The notes: generated from the sequence alone by a model not told the origin. A stretch of DNA of 64,000 nucleotides from Variovorax guangxiensis (GCF_003952165.1 NZ_RXFT01000007.1:124001-188000), one strand, 5' to 3'; shown: positions 53,224-63,982, counted from the first letter of the stretch. Numbers and translations: made by a program.

Positions 53224-54012
53224 TCAGCCCGAAATAGAGAAGCCGCCGTCAACGGGAATTGCGGTTCCCGTCACGTAGTCCGACGCGGTGCTCGCCAGGA
53301 ACACTGCGGTGCCGGCGATGTCGCCCGGCTGGCCCCATCGGCCGGCGGCGGCTCGGGCCTTCACGCGCTCGTACAGTCCCGGGATCTGGCTGCGTGCGCC
53401 GTCGGTCAGCTCGGTCTCGAACCAGCCCGGCAGGATCGCGTTGACCTGGATGTTGTCCGCCGCCCAGGAGAGCGCCGTCGACTTGGTGAGCTGCACGATG
53501 CCCGCCTTGCTCGCCGCATAGGCCGGGGCGTAGGGCGCGCCGAAGATCGACATCATCGAGCCGATGTTGATGATCTTGCCGCCGCCCGCGGCCTTCAGGT
53601 GCGGATGCGCGGCGCGGCTGCACAGGAAGGCGCTGGTGAGGTTGGTGTCCATCACCTTGTGCCACTCGTCCAGCGCGAGCTGGTCGACGGGCTTGCGCAC
53701 CGTGGTGCCTGCGTTGTTGATGAGGATGTCGAGCCGGCCGCAGCGTGCGGCGGCGTCGTCGAAGAGCTTGCTCACCGAGGCCTCGTCGCTCACGTCGGCC
53801 TCGAGCGCGAAGCTGTCGCTGCCCAGCGCCCTCAATGCCTCGACTGCCGCGGCCGACTTCTGCGCGTTGCGCGCCGCGACGATGACGCGGGCGCCGGCCT
53901 TGGCCAGCCCCTGCGCCATGCCGAGGCCGATGCCTCCGTTGCCGCCCGTGACGAGCGCGACTTTGCCGGTGAGGTCGAACATGGAGGACTGGGAAGACGA
54001 CGAAGAGGACAT
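53224..54012 (-). CDS. SDR-family oxidoreductase, last gene of the paa transcript
   Basis: A 262-residue SDR: TGGNGGIG cofactor motif, LINNAG, catalytic Ser in NIGSMMS, YAASK. It resembles glucose/gluconate-type dehydrogenases. The ATG overlaps the paaZ stop by one base (TGATG), so it is co-translated with paaZ although it is not a standard Paa enzyme. A short Ser-rich head precedes the fold; an ATG at the tenth codon (MFDLTGK) is a possible alternative. Confidence 0.87.
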   Translation of the reverse strand: MSSSSSSQSSMFDLTGKVALVTGGNGGIGLGMAQGLAKAGARVIVAARNAQKSAAAVEALRALGSDSFALEADVSDEASVSKLFDDAAARCGRLDILINNAGTTVRKPVDQLALDEWHKVMDTNLTSAFLCSRAAHPHLKAAGGGKIINIGSMMSIFGAPYAPAYAASKAGIVQLTKSTALSWAADNIQVNAILPGWFETELTDGARSQIPGLYERVKARAAAGRWGQPGDIAGTAVFLASTASDYVTGTAIPVDGGFSISG

Positions 54013-56084
54013 CAGGCGGTGGCCGAGGCGGCGGGTGCTTCGGGCTTCTTGGAAACGAGGGTCAGGATATCGTAGCTGGCGACCAGCTCGCCGTCCTGGT
54101 TCGTCACTTCAACGTCCCATGCCACCACGCCCTGGCCCTGGCCGCTCGCGTCCTTCTTGTTGCGGTCGATCTTGCGCTTGCAGGTCAGGCGCGCGCGGAT
54201 GGTGTCGCCGATGGCCACGGGCTTGGTGAAGCGCAGCGTGTCCAGGCCGTAGTTGGCCAGCACCGGCCCCGGCGCGGGCGACACGAACAGGCCCGCGGCC
54301 GCCGACAGCACGAAGTAGCCGTGCGCGATGCGCTTGCCGAAGGGCGATTCCTTGGCCGCCACCTCGTCGAAGTGCATGTAGAAGTAGTCGCCCGAGATGC
54401 CGCCGAAGGCCACGATGTCGGCCTCGCTCACGGTGCGGCGGTGCGTGAGCAGCGAATCGCCGACGCGCAGGTCCTCGAAGTAGCGGCGGAAGGGGTGCAC
54501 CTCGCTCTCGCGCACGGCAGCGCCGCGCACGTGCTCGCCGGTGATGGCGGCCAGCATGGTGGGCGAGCCCTGCACGGCGGTGCGCTGCAGGTAGTGCTTC
54601 ACCGCGCGCAGGCCGCCGAGCTCCTCGCCGCCGCCCGCGCGGCCCGGGCCGCCGTGCTTGAGCTGCGGCAGCGGCGAGCCGTGGCCGGTCGATTCGGCGG
54701 CGGCCTCGCGGTCGAGCACCAGCAGGCGGCCGTGCCAGGCGGCGGCCACCGGAATCGCCTTGGCGGCGGTGGCCGGATCGCGCGTGACCAGCGTGCCGAC
54801 CAGGCTGCCGCGGCCGCGCGCGGCCAGCGCCAGCGCCTCGTCGATGCCGTCGTAGGGCATCAGCGTGCTGACGGGGCCGAAGGCTTCCACGTCGTGCGCT
54901 GCGTCGTGCTCGAGCGGCTTGCGGCTCAGCAGCAGCGTGGGTGCGAAGAAGGCACCTTCGCCCACGCCGTCGCCCACGGGCGAGAAGCCGTCGCGCTCGC
55001 CGTAGACCAGCTCGGCACCCTTGAGCAGCGTCGCCACGCGCTCGGCCACGTCGGCCTGCTGGTCGCGCGAGGCCAGCGCCCCCATGCGCACTTCCTCGCG
55101 CGAGGGGTCGCCCACGACCGTCTTCGCGAGCCGCGCGCGCAGGCGCTCGGCCACCGCGTCGAGGTGCTGGCGCGGCACGATCGCGCGGCGGATGGCCGTG
55201 CACTTCTGGCCGGCCTTGATGGTCATCTCGCGCGCCACTTCCTTCACGAAGAGATCGAACTCCTCGTCGTCGGGCGTCACGTCGGGCGCGAGGATCGCGC
55301 AGTTCAGCGAGTCGGCCTCGGCGTTGAACGGGATCGACTGGCGCACGATGTTCGGATGCACGCGCAGCTTCGCGGCGGTGTCGGCCGAGCCGGTGAAGGT
55401 GACCACGTCGGGCCCTTCGAGCCGGTCGAGCAGGTCGCCCGTGCTGCCGATGACCAGCTGCAGCGCACCCTCGGGCAGGATGCCCGACTGCACGATCAGC
55501 CGCACCAGCGCTTCTGTGAGGTAGCTGGTGGCCGTGGCCGGCTTGCCGATGCAGGGCATGCCCGCGAGGAAGCTGGGCGCGAACTTCTCGAGCAGGCCCC
55601 ACACCGGGAAGTTGAACGCGTCGATGTGCACCGCCACGCCGCCGCGCGGCACCAGGATGTGCGTGCCCGCGAAGCCGCCCTTCTTGCCCAGCGGGAAGGC
55701 CGGGCCTTCGTGCACCAGGTTGCCTGAGGGAAGCTCGTTGGTGCCGATGCCGGCATAGGCGCTCAGCGTGCCGGCGCCGCCTTCGATGTCGATCCAGCTG
55801 TCGGCGCGCGTCGCGCCCGTGTGGGCCGAGATGGCGTAGAGCGTTTCCTTGTTCGCGGCGAGGAACTTGGCCAGGGCCTTCAGGCGCTCGGCGCGCTGCT
55901 GGAAGTCGAGCTTCATGAGCGCGGGAATGCCGGTGCGGCGCGCGTACGCCAGCGCCTCGGCGAAGTCGATGGCCTCGGCGTGCGTGGCGGTCACGGGCTT
56001 GCCGTTGACGGCGCTGCGCAGCTGCTGCGCGGCCTGCTGGCCGATCCAGCGGCCGGCGATGTAGCTTTGGAGGGTGGTGGTCAT
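54012..56084 (-). CDS. paaZ: Bifunctional oxepin-CoA hydrolase / 3-oxo-5,6-dehydrosuberyl-CoA semialdehyde dehydrogenase PaaZ
   Basis: A 690-residue fusion. Residues ~1-520 are an aldehyde dehydrogenase with Glu256 and Cys295 (AGQKCTAIRR) at the same numbers as E. coli PaaZ. Residues ~540-680 are a MaoC-like (R)-hydratase (GDYFYMHFDEVAAKESPFG and HGYFVLSAAAGLF). It opens the oxepin-CoA ring and oxidises the aldehyde in aerobic phenylacetate breakdown. Separated from the transporter genes upstream by a palindromic repeat, it overlaps the SDR gene. Confidence 0.95.
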   Translation of the reverse strand: MTTTLQSYIAGRWIGQQAAQQLRSAVNGKPVTATHAEAIDFAEALAYARRTGIPALMKLDFQQRAERLKALAKFLAANKETLYAISAHTGATRADSWIDIEGGAGTLSAYAGIGTNELPSGNLVHEGPAFPLGKKGGFAGTHILVPRGGVAVHIDAFNFPVWGLLEKFAPSFLAGMPCIGKPATATSYLTEALVRLIVQSGILPEGALQLVIGSTGDLLDRLEGPDVVTFTGSADTAAKLRVHPNIVRQSIPFNAEADSLNCAILAPDVTPDDEEFDLFVKEVAREMTIKAGQKCTAIRRAIVPRQHLDAVAERLRARLAKTVVGDPSREEVRMGALASRDQQADVAERVATLLKGAELVYGERDGFSPVGDGVGEGAFFAPTLLLSRKPLEHDAAHDVEAFGPVSTLMPYDGIDEALALAARGRGSLVGTLVTRDPATAAKAIPVAAAWHGRLLVLDREAAAESTGHGSPLPQLKHGGPGRAGGGEELGGLRAVKHYLQRTAVQGSPTMLAAITGEHVRGAAVRESEVHPFRRYFEDLRVGDSLLTHRRTVSEADIVAFGGISGDYFYMHFDEVAAKESPFGKRIAHGYFVLSAAAGLFVSPAPGPVLANYGLDTLRFTKPVAIGDTIRARLTCKRKIDRNKKDASGQGQGVVAWDVEVTNQDGELVASYDILTLVSKKPEAPAASATA

Positions 56085-56113
56085 GGTGCGTGTCCTTTCG
56101 CGGTGTCTGTCTT

Positions 56114-56228
56114 GCTCCTTCCCCCTCTGGGGGAAGGCGGGGATGGGGGCAAGCGGCATCGGTTCGGCGCAGTGCCTTTTCGGCCGCCGCATGCCCCCAC
56201 CCCGGCCCTCCCCCAGCGGGGGAGGGAG
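56114..56228. repeat. Palindromic intergenic repeat, family B copy 2
   Basis: Left arm GCTCCTTCCCCCTCTGG then GGGAAGGCGGGGATGGGGGC; right arm GCCCCCACCCCGGCCCTCC then CCAGCGGGGGAGGGAG. Same design as copies at 17759 and 59949. It separates livF-like and paaZ within one presumed transcript. Confidence 0.8.
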
Positions 56229-56237
56229 GAATTCAGC

Positions 56238-56965
<728 letters not shown>

Positions 56966-56969
<4 letters not shown>

Positions 56970-58876
56970 CGTGCGTCTTCCAGCAGTTCGTCGTCGGCCC
57001 CGCCCAGATAGGCTTCGAGCACGCGCGGATTGGCCTGCACTTCGGCGGGCGTGCCGGTGGCGATGACGGTGCCGAACTCGAGCACCGTGATGCGGTCGGC
57101 GAGGTTCATCACGAACTCCATGTCGTGTTCCACCACCAGGATGCCCAGGCCCTCGGCGCGCAGCTGCGCGAGCAGTTCCGAGAGGGCGCGCTTCTCCAGG
57201 TGGCGCAGGCCGGCGGCGGGTTCGTCGAGCAGCAGCACCGAGGGCTGGCCGGCGAGCGCGCGGGCGATTTCCACCACGCGCTGCTGGCCGAGCGAGAGCG
57301 ATGCGGCAGGCGTGTCGGCATGCGCGCCGAGGCCGCAGCGTTCGATCTGCTTGCGGGCTTCGGCCATCAGCGCGGCCTCTTCCGCGCGGTCCAGGCGCAG
57401 CATGGCCGACAGCCAGCCGCGCTTCGCGCGCAGGTGGGCACCGAGCGCCACGTTCTCGACCACGCTGCGCTGGCCGAGCAGCCGCACGTGCTGGAAGGTG
57501 CGGCCCAGGCCCAGCGATGCGAAGGCGCGCGAGGGCTTGCCCGACATGGGCTGGCCCACCAGGCGCACTTCGCCGGTCGTCGGATCGTCCACGCCCGAGA
57601 TCATGTTGAAGAAGGTGCTCTTGCCGGCGCCGTTGGGGCCGATGAGGGCATGCACCTCGCCGGCCTTCAGCGTCATCGAGATGTCGTTGTTGGCCACCAG
57701 GCCGCCGAAGCGCTTGCTCACGCCGTCGGCCTGCAGCAGCAGCGTGCCGGCGGCCGGCACCGCGCGCTGCGCGAGCTGCACGTTGGTCGATGCGGCGGGG
57801 CCGGCACCGGCCGCACGCGGCACTTCGCGCACCCAGCGGCGCGACAGCCGCGCGAGCGTGGGCCACAGGCCGTCGGCGAAGCGCTGCAGCACGAAGAGCA
57901 TCAAGAGGCCGAACACCACCACTTCGAAGTTGCCGCTGGTGCCCAGCAGCGCGGGCAGCACGTCCTGCAGCTTTTCCTTCAGCAGCGTGATCAGCGTGGC
58001 TCCCAGTACCGCGCCCCAGAGGTGGCCCGCGCCGCCGACCACCGCCATGAACAGCATCTCGATGCCGATGTTCAGGTTGAAGGGCGTGGGGTTCACGAAG
58101 CGCTGCATGTGGGCATAGAGCCAGCCAGAGATGGCCGCGAGCAGGGCCGCCAGCACGAAGAGCTTGATGCGGTGGCGCGCAGTGTCCACGCCCATCGACT
58201 CGGCCATCAGCCGGCCGCCCTTGAGCGCGCGGATGGCGCGGCCCTCGCGCGAGTCGAGCAGGTTGTGCATGGCCCACAGCGCCAGCAGCAGCACCGCCCA
58301 GATCACCACGCCCAGCATGCGCGGCGTGGCGAAGGAAAAGCCCGCCACCACCAGCGGCGGAATGCCGGTGATGCCGGTCTGGCCGCCGAGGAACTCCATG
58401 TTGCCCAGCAGGAAGTACAGGCTCAGGCCCCAGGCGATGGTGCACAGCGGCAGATAGTGGCCCGAGAGCTTGAGCGTGACCGCGCCGAGCGCCCAGGCCA
58501 GCGCGAAGGTCAGCGCCAGACCGAGCAGCAGGCCCAGCCACGGCACCAGCGCCGAGCCCGCGAGGCCGCCGAGCCAGCCGGCGGCGGTGGGCGAGGTGCA
58601 GATCCATGCGGTGGCGTAGGCGCCCATGCCGACGAAGGCGGCCTGGCCGAACGAGGTCATGCCGCCCACGCCGGTCAGCAGCACCAGGCCCACGGCCACC
58701 AGCGCGTACAGGCCGATGTTGCTGAGCACGCTGACGGTGAACTCGGGCAGCCAGCCCCAGGCCAGCGCGAGCGCGACGATGAAGACGAGGGTGAGCACGC
58801 GCGGCGTCACCAGCGGGCGGCTTTCGGGTGCCGCACTGGCGGCTGCGGGAGCGGTGGTCGGTGAAGACGGGTTCAT
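56966..58876 (-). CDS. LivM-LivG fusion: permease and ATPase in one chain
   Basis: A 636-residue protein. Residues ~25-360 are a LivM-type permease (GVGGMTSFGQAAFVGMGAYA, SMGVDTARHRIKLFVLAAL). After a Pro/Ala-rich linker (~360-390), residues ~392-636 are a LivG-type ATPase (Walker A IGPNGAGKST, SLGLGRTFQHVRLLG, signature SLSLGQQRVVEIARAL, Walker B VLLLDEPAAGL). Such fusions occur in Burkholderiales Liv-type systems. Overlaps both neighbours by four bases. Start ATG 58876. Confidence 0.93.
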
Positions 58877-59901
58877 TCCTCGTCCTCCACGTGATGGCTG
58901 TTCAGCGAGCGCCACAGCAGCACCGGAATGATCAGGGTGAAGACCAGCACTTCCTTGTATGCGCTGGCCCAGAAGGAAGAGAAGGCCTCCAGCAGCCCCA
59001 CCAGCAGCGCGCCCGCGAGCGCCAGCGGATAGCTCGCCAGCCCGCCGACGATGGCGGCCACGAAGCCCTTCAGGCCGATCAGGAAGCCGGTGTCGTAGTA
59101 GACCGTGGTGATCGGTGCGATCAGCAGGCCCGAGATGGCGCCGATGACGGCCGCCAGCGCGAAGCTCAGGTCGCCCGAGAGCTCGGTGGGAATGCCCGAC
59201 AGCCGCGCGCCCACGCGGTTGATGGCGGTGGCGCGCAGCGCCTTGCCGACCATCGAGCGGCCGAAGAACCAGAACATCGCGATCACCAGCACCAGCGTGA
59301 CGCCGACCACCACCAGCGACTGGCCGTTGACCGGAATGCCGCCGAGGTCGAAGCGCATTTCAGAGAACGCGCTGGTGCGCGAGCCCTCGGCGCCGAAGAA
59401 GAAGAGGCCCAGGCCGACCAGCACGCCATGCAGCGCCACCGACACGATCAGCAGCATCAGCACGCTGGCATCCGCCAGCGGGCGGTAGGCGACGCGGTAC
59501 AGCAGCGGGCCCAGCGGCGCGATCAGCACCAGCGTGGCGATCGACTGCATTGCGAGCGAGGTAGGCTTGAAGCCGAGCACCAGTACCGCGGCGATGGCCG
59601 GGAAAGCCACGCACCAGGTCAGCGCCGAGCGCCAGTCGACGGTGGCGCCGCGCTTCCAGCGCCAGGCCTCCACCACCAGCACGATGGCGGCAAGCGCCAG
59701 CAGCAGCCATAGCGTGGAGGGCGCGCGCCCGCCCTGCAGCGCGGCCATCGACAGCGCACCGAAGGCGACGAACTCGCCCTGCGGGATGAAGATCACGCGC
59801 GTGACCGAAAACACCAGCACCAGCGCGAGCGCCATCAGTCCGTAGACCGCGCCGTTCACGATGCCGTCCTGCCCCAGCAAAAGGGCAATCTGCAAATCCA
59901 T
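58873..59901 (-). CDS. LivH-like ABC transporter permease of the paa cluster
   Basis: A 342-residue permease, longer than usual LivH (~300) because of an inserted loop with two helices (~60-110). NGAVYGLMALALVLVFSVTRVIFIPQGEF opens the fold and RATAINRVGARLSGIP is the ATPase-contact loop. The frame is open upstream through the hairpin repeat, but ATG 59901, the first after the repeat, is the sensible start. Confidence 0.88.
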   Translation of the reverse strand: MDLQIALLLGQDGIVNGAVYGLMALALVLVFSVTRVIFIPQGEFVAFGALSMAALQGGRAPSTLWLLLALAAIVLVVEAWRWKRGATVDWRSALTWCVAFPAIAAVLVLGFKPTSLAMQSIATLVLIAPLGPLLYRVAYRPLADASVLMLLIVSVALHGVLVGLGLFFFGAEGSRTSAFSEMRFDLGGIPVNGQSLVVVGVTLVLVIAMFWFFGRSMVGKALRATAINRVGARLSGIPTELSGDLSFALAAVIGAISGLLIAPITTVYYDTGFLIGLKGFVAAIVGGLASYPLALAGALLVGLLEAFSSFWASAYKEVLVFTLIIPVLLWRSLNSHHVEDEE

Positions 59902-59948
59902 ATAAAACCCTCGGGCTCGGCCCTTGTATCGAGTCAGTGCGTTGCGTT

Positions 59949-60062
59949 GCTCCTTCCCCCTCTGGGGGAAGGTTGGGATTGGGGGCACTCCCGCGCTCAA
60001 TGCTGCGCGAAGTTCAATGCCGTCGAGCCCCCACCCCGGCCCTCCCCCAGCGGGGGAGGGAG
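59949..60062. repeat. Palindromic intergenic repeat, family B copy 3
   Basis: Left arm GCTCCTTCCCCCTCTGG then GGGAAGGTTGGGATTGGGGGC; right arm GCCCCCACCCCGGCCCTCC then CCAGCGGGGGAGGGAG. Nearly identical in its right half to copy 2. It lies between the binding-protein gene and the LivH-like gene, where differential expression between binding protein and membrane parts is often needed. Confidence 0.8.
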
Positions 60063-60073
60063 AAAGCGCGGGA

Positions 60074-61219
60074 TCAGGGCTGGTATTTCCAGGCGCCGTT
60101 CTCGATCTTGACCATGACACGTGCACGCTGGTCCAGGCCCAGGTGGTCCTGTGCGGTCATGTTGAACACGCCATGCGCGCCGGCCACTTCCTTGGTCTGC
60201 TCCAGCGCGTCGCGCAGTGCGGCACGGAACTCGGGCGTGCCGGGCTGGGCCTTCTTCAGCGCGACGGGCACGGCCGAGCTCATCAGCAGGCCGGCGTCCC
60301 AGGCGTGGCCGCCGAAGGTAGAGACCGAGCCCTTGCCGTAGGCGGCTTCATAGGCGGACACATAGGCGAGCGCGGACTTCTTCACCGGGTTGCTGGCGGG
60401 CAGCTGGTCGGCCACGAGCACCGGGCCTGCGGGCAGGAAGGTGCCTTCCACGTCCTTGCCGCCCACGCGCAGGAAGTCGGCGTTGGCCACGCCGTGGGTC
60501 TGGTACATCTTGCCGGTGTAGCCGCGTTCCTTCAGCGTCTTCTGAGGCAGCGCGGCCGGCGTGCCGGAGCCGGCGACCAGCACCGCGTCGGGCTTGGCGG
60601 CCATGATCTTCAGGGCCTGGCCTGTCACCGAGGTGTCGGTGCGGGCATAGCGCTCGTTGGCCACGATCTTGATCTTCTTCAGGTCGGCGGCCTTGGCGAA
60701 CTCCTGCGACCAGCCTTCGCCGTAGGCGTCGGAGAAGCCGATGAAGGCGACGGTCTTCACGCCATTGGCGGCCATGTGCTCGGCGATGGCCAGCGACATC
60801 ATGATGTCGTTCTGCGGCGTCTTGAACACCCACTTCTTCTTGGCGTCCATCGGCTCGATGATGCGCGCCGACGCGGCCACCGAGATCATCGGCGTCTGCG
60901 CCTCGCTGGCCACGTCGATCATGGCGAGCGAGGCCGGCGTGGTGGTCGAGCCCAGGATCACGTCGACCTTGTTCTCGGCGATGAGCTTGCGCGTGTTGTT
61001 GACGGCCGCGGTGGTGTCGGAGGCGTCGTCAAGCACGATGTAGTTGATCTTCTGCCCGCCGATCGTCTTGGGCATCAGCGAGATGGTGTTCTTCTCGGGG
61101 ATGCCCAGCGAGGCTGCCGGGCCGGTGGCCGAGATGGTCACGCCGACGTTCACGTCGGCCCAGGCCGCGAGGGCCGTGGCGCACAGGGCGGCGGTCAGCA
61201 GGGGCTTGAAGAATTTCAT
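60074..61219 (-). CDS. Substrate-binding protein of the paa-cluster ABC transporter
   Basis: A 381-residue Peripla_BP_6 protein. Signal peptide ~1-21 (MKFFKPLLTAALCATALAAWA). VNVGVTISATGPAASLGIPEKNT and IVLDDASDTTAAVNNTRKL are typical of Liv-type proteins that bind aromatic acids. Followed by a hairpin repeat, which may stabilise its mRNA end. It lies 46 bases after paaE, and the continuous strand suggests one paa transcript. Confidence 0.9.
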   Translation of the reverse strand: MKFFKPLLTAALCATALAAWADVNVGVTISATGPAASLGIPEKNTISLMPKTIGGQKINYIVLDDASDTTAAVNNTRKLIAENKVDVILGSTTTPASLAMIDVASEAQTPMISVAASARIIEPMDAKKKWVFKTPQNDIMMSLAIAEHMAANGVKTVAFIGFSDAYGEGWSQEFAKAADLKKIKIVANERYARTDTSVTGQALKIMAAKPDAVLVAGSGTPAALPQKTLKERGYTGKMYQTHGVANADFLRVGGKDVEGTFLPAGPVLVADQLPASNPVKKSALAYVSAYEAAYGKGSVSTFGGHAWDAGLLMSSAVPVALKKAQPGTPEFRAALRDALEQTKEVAGAHGVFNMTAQDHLGLDQRARVMVKIENGAWKYQP

Positions 61220-61265
61220 GGTTGGTTTGTCTCCGTTTGAAATGAAAGTTGAGGCCTGAAGTATC

Positions 61266-62351
61266 TCAGCGCTCGTCGAAGGAAAGCGTGACGCGTTCGG
61301 TCAGCGGGTGTGCCTGGCAGGTCAGTACGAAGCCCGCGGCGACTTCATTCTTGTCGAGCGCGAAGTTTCTTTCCATGCGGACTTCCCCGTCCACGCACTT
61401 CGCGCGGCAGGTGCCGCACACGCCCGAGGTGCATGAGAACGGCACCTCGAGCCCCGCGGCCGATGCCGCATCGAGGATGCTGGGCTGGCCTTCGGTGAAG
61501 GTGATCTCGCGCTGCAGCCCGTCGCGCACGATGACGATGCGCGCCTGCTTGGCGTCACCGGGCTGGGCTTCGTGCACCACCGCGCCCACCTGCGTGGCCG
61601 AGGGCAGGGCGACGCCGAAGCGCTCGATGTGGATGCGGTCTTCCGGCACGCCGGCCGCCAGCAGCGCGGCCTCGGCTTCGTCGTTCATCTGGAAGGGGCC
61701 GCACACGTAGACATGGTCGATGTCCGCTGCAGGCACCACGCTCGCGAGGAACTCGCCGATCTTCTCGCGGTTCATCACGCCGAAGCCCAGCGGCGAATCG
61801 GTGTGCTCGTCGGAGAACACATGCTGCAGCACGAGGCGCGTCATGTAGCGGTTCTTCAGGTCCTCGATTTCTTCCTTGAACATCGTGGACTGCAGCTGGC
61901 GGTTGCCGTAGATCAGCGTGAAGCGGCTGTGCGGCTCGCGCGCGAGCACCGTCTTCATGATCGACAGGATGGGCGTGATGCCGCTGCCGCCGGCAATGCC
62001 GACGTGATGGCGCGCCGAGCCCGGCTCGATGGGCACGAAGAAGCGGCCCTGCGGCGCCATCACCTGCAGGGTGTCGCCGGGCTTCAGGCTCGCGTTGATC
62101 CAGTTGGAGAACACGCCGCCGAGCACCTTGCGCACGCCGACGCGCAGCTCGCCGTCGTCGAGGCCGGCGCAGATCGAGTAGGAGCGGCGCAAGTCCTGGC
62201 CGTCGATGTCGTGGCGCAGCGTGAGGTACTGGCCCTGCGTGAAGCCGAAGACCTGCTGCAGATCGGCCGGCACCTCGAAGGAGACGATGACGGCCTCGGC
62301 CGTGTCGGGCTCGATGGCCTTCACGCGCAGGGGATGGAAGAGGGTGCTCAT
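61266..62351 (-). CDS. paaE: Phenylacetyl-CoA epoxidase reductase subunit PaaE
   Basis: A 361-residue ferredoxin-NADP reductase-type protein: FAD motif RRSYSICA (~60), NAD(P) motif GIAGGSGITP (~110), and C-terminal [2Fe-2S] ligands Cys307, Cys312, Cys315 and Cys345 (CTSGVCGTC...C). It passes electrons from NADPH to the PaaAC oxygenase. Start ATG 62351, 13 bases after the paaD stop. Confidence 0.95.
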   Translation of the reverse strand: MSTLFHPLRVKAIEPDTAEAVIVSFEVPADLQQVFGFTQGQYLTLRHDIDGQDLRRSYSICAGLDDGELRVGVRKVLGGVFSNWINASLKPGDTLQVMAPQGRFFVPIEPGSARHHVGIAGGSGITPILSIMKTVLAREPHSRFTLIYGNRQLQSTMFKEEIEDLKNRYMTRLVLQHVFSDEHTDSPLGFGVMNREKIGEFLASVVPAADIDHVYVCGPFQMNDEAEAALLAAGVPEDRIHIERFGVALPSATQVGAVVHEAQPGDAKQARIVIVRDGLQREITFTEGQPSILDAASAAGLEVPFSCTSGVCGTCRAKCVDGEVRMERNFALDKNEVAAGFVLTCQAHPLTERVTLSFDER

Positions 62352-62364
62352 CGCGGGGGAAGTC

Positions 62365-62889
62365 TCAGATGGGTTTGAAGTGTTCGAAAGGCTCCTTGCA
62401 CGCCATGCAGCGGTACAGGGCCTTGCAGGCGGTGGAGCCGAAGGCCGACAGCCGCTCGGTGCGCTCGCTCGCGCAGCGCGGGCAGGCGATGCGCTCGCCG
62501 GCGATGCGGCCGAAGAGCCTGATCGGCATGGCCGTGTTGGCGGCCTGCTCCGCGTTCAGGTGCGCGGGCGGCGCGATGCCGTAGGCCCTGAGCTTGGCGA
62601 GGCCCTCGTCGCTGATCCAGTCGCTGGTCCAGGCAGGCGCGCGGCGCAGGGTGGCGCGCGCGCGGCCGAGGCCGGCCTGCTCGACGGCGGCCAGCACGTC
62701 GTGCTCGATGGCCTCTGTCGCGGGGCAGCCGGAGTAGGTCGGCGTGAGCACGATCTCCAGGCCGTCGTCGTGCTCGATCACCTCGCGCACGATGCCGAGG
62801 TCGCACACCGACACGGCCGGCACCTCGGGGTCGGGCACGGTGTGCAGCACCGCCCATGCGGCATCGACGCGCGAGGCCAGGGCGTTCAC
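62365..62889 (-). CDS. paaD: Phenylacetyl-CoA epoxidase assembly subunit PaaD
   Basis: A 174-residue PaaD: MIP18-type N-terminal domain (HTVPDPEVPAVSVCDLGIV, LTPTYSGCPATEAI) plus a C-terminal zinc-ribbon (CPRCASERTERLSAFG and CMACKEPFEHF). It is thought to help Fe-S or iron insertion into PaaE/PaaA. The start is GTG at 62889 overlapping the paaC stop as GTGA; a GTG one codon earlier is equally possible. ATG-only gene calling would misplace its start by over 400 bases. Confidence 0.93.
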   Translation of the reverse strand: MNALASRVDAAWAVLHTVPDPEVPAVSVCDLGIVREVIEHDDGLEIVLTPTYSGCPATEAIEHDVLAAVEQAGLGRARATLRRAPAWTSDWISDEGLAKLRAYGIAPPAHLNAEQAANTAMPIRLFGRIAGERIACPRCASERTERLSAFGSTACKALYRCMACKEPFEHFKPI

Positions 62890-63665
62890 CACACGCCTCC
62901 GGGGAAGGTGCGCTGCAGGTGCTGCATCTCCGCGAGGATGTAGCCCATGTGCTCGCTGTGCACGCCGTGCTTGCCGGTGCTGCGGAAGGCGGCTTCCCTG
63001 GGCATGGCGAGGCCGGCGGCGTCCAGCACCTGCTGCATCTCGGCGAGCCAGGGCTCGCGCAGTTCGCTCCATGCCGGGCCGAGGCCGCTCGCGCTGGCAG
63101 CGGCATCCACTTCGTCGCTGAAGAACAGCTCGGGCATGTAGAGCCACAACTGCTTCAGCGCCTTCTCGGTGCGGCGGCGCGATTCCTCGGTGCCGTCGCC
63201 CAGCCGCACCACCCAGTCGCCCGAGTGTTGCTGGTGGTAGCGCGCTTCCTTCAGCGCCTTGCCGGCGATGGCGGCCACCTCGGGGTCGTTCGACGCGGCC
63301 AGGCGCTGCCACAGCAGCTTCAGCAGCGTGGACACCATGGTGTTGCGCACCACGGCGAAGGCGAAGTCGCCGCGCGGCAGCTCGGCGATGGTGAGGTTGA
63401 AGTAGTCGCGCTCGTCGCGCAGGTAGGCGAGCTGGTCCTCGTCATGCTCGCGGCCGGCGCCTTCGAGCTTGCCGGCGTGCGTGAGCAGCGCGCGGGCCTG
63501 GCCGACGAGGTCGAGCGCGATGTTGGCCATCGCGATGTCTTCCTCCAGCACGGGCGCGTGGCCGCACCATTCGCCCAGGCGCTGCGCGAGCACCAGGCAG
63601 GTGTCTCCGATGCGCAGCAGGTATTGCACGGCGGGCGTGCGGTTCAGTTCGATCGATGCTTGCAT
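62886..63665 (-). CDS. paaC: Phenylacetyl-CoA epoxidase structural subunit PaaC
   Basis: A 259-residue ferritin-like helical protein: NRTPAVQYLLRIGDTCLVLAQRL, DIAMANIALDLVGQARALLTHAG and LKEARYHQQHSGDW are the PaaC hallmarks. It stabilises the catalytic PaaA in the PaaABCE complex. Start ATG 63665, ten bases after the paaB stop. Confidence 0.96.
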   Translation of the reverse strand: MQASIELNRTPAVQYLLRIGDTCLVLAQRLGEWCGHAPVLEEDIAMANIALDLVGQARALLTHAGKLEGAGREHDEDQLAYLRDERDYFNLTIAELPRGDFAFAVVRNTMVSTLLKLLWQRLAASNDPEVAAIAGKALKEARYHQQHSGDWVVRLGDGTEESRRRTEKALKQLWLYMPELFFSDEVDAAASASGLGPAWSELREPWLAEMQQVLDAAGLAMPREAAFRSTGKHGVHSEHMGYILAEMQHLQRTFPGGVW

Positions 63666-63675
63666 GGGGCGGCGC

Positions 63676-63972
63676 TCACATGTGGTCGACCGACTTGGGC
63701 AGCGCGTAGAAGGTCGGGTGGCGGTACACCTTGTCCTCGGCCGGATCGAAGAACATGTCCTTGTCGCCCGGATCGCTGGCCACGATCTGGTCGGAGCGCA
63801 CCACCCAGATGCTGCTGCCTTCCTGGCGGCGGGTGTACACGTCGCGCGCCATCTGGATCGCCATCTTCGGGTCGGCGGCGTGCAGGCTGCCGCAGTGCTT
63901 GTGGTCCAGGCCGGCCTTGCTGCGCACGAACACTTCCCACAGGGGCCACTCTTGCTTCTGTTCGACGGTCAT
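63676..63972 (-). CDS. paaB: Phenylacetyl-CoA epoxidase subunit PaaB
   Basis: A 98-residue PaaB of full length: EWPLWEVFVRSKAGLDHKHCGSL and WVVRSDQIVASDP are family-typical. It bridges PaaAC heterodimers. ATG 63972 has GGAGG seven bases upstream. Confidence 0.96.
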   Translation of the reverse strand: MTVEQKQEWPLWEVFVRSKAGLDHKHCGSLHAADPKMAIQMARDVYTRRQEGSSIWVVRSDQIVASDPGDKDMFFDPAEDKVYRHPTFYALPKSVDHM

Positions 63973-63982
63973 GCCGCCTCCT

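Noticed and set aside
59902..60126. N-terminal extension of the LivH-like permease through repeat copy 3
   Set aside because: The residues are encoded by the repeat and by antisense of the binding-protein gene; no ribosome site.
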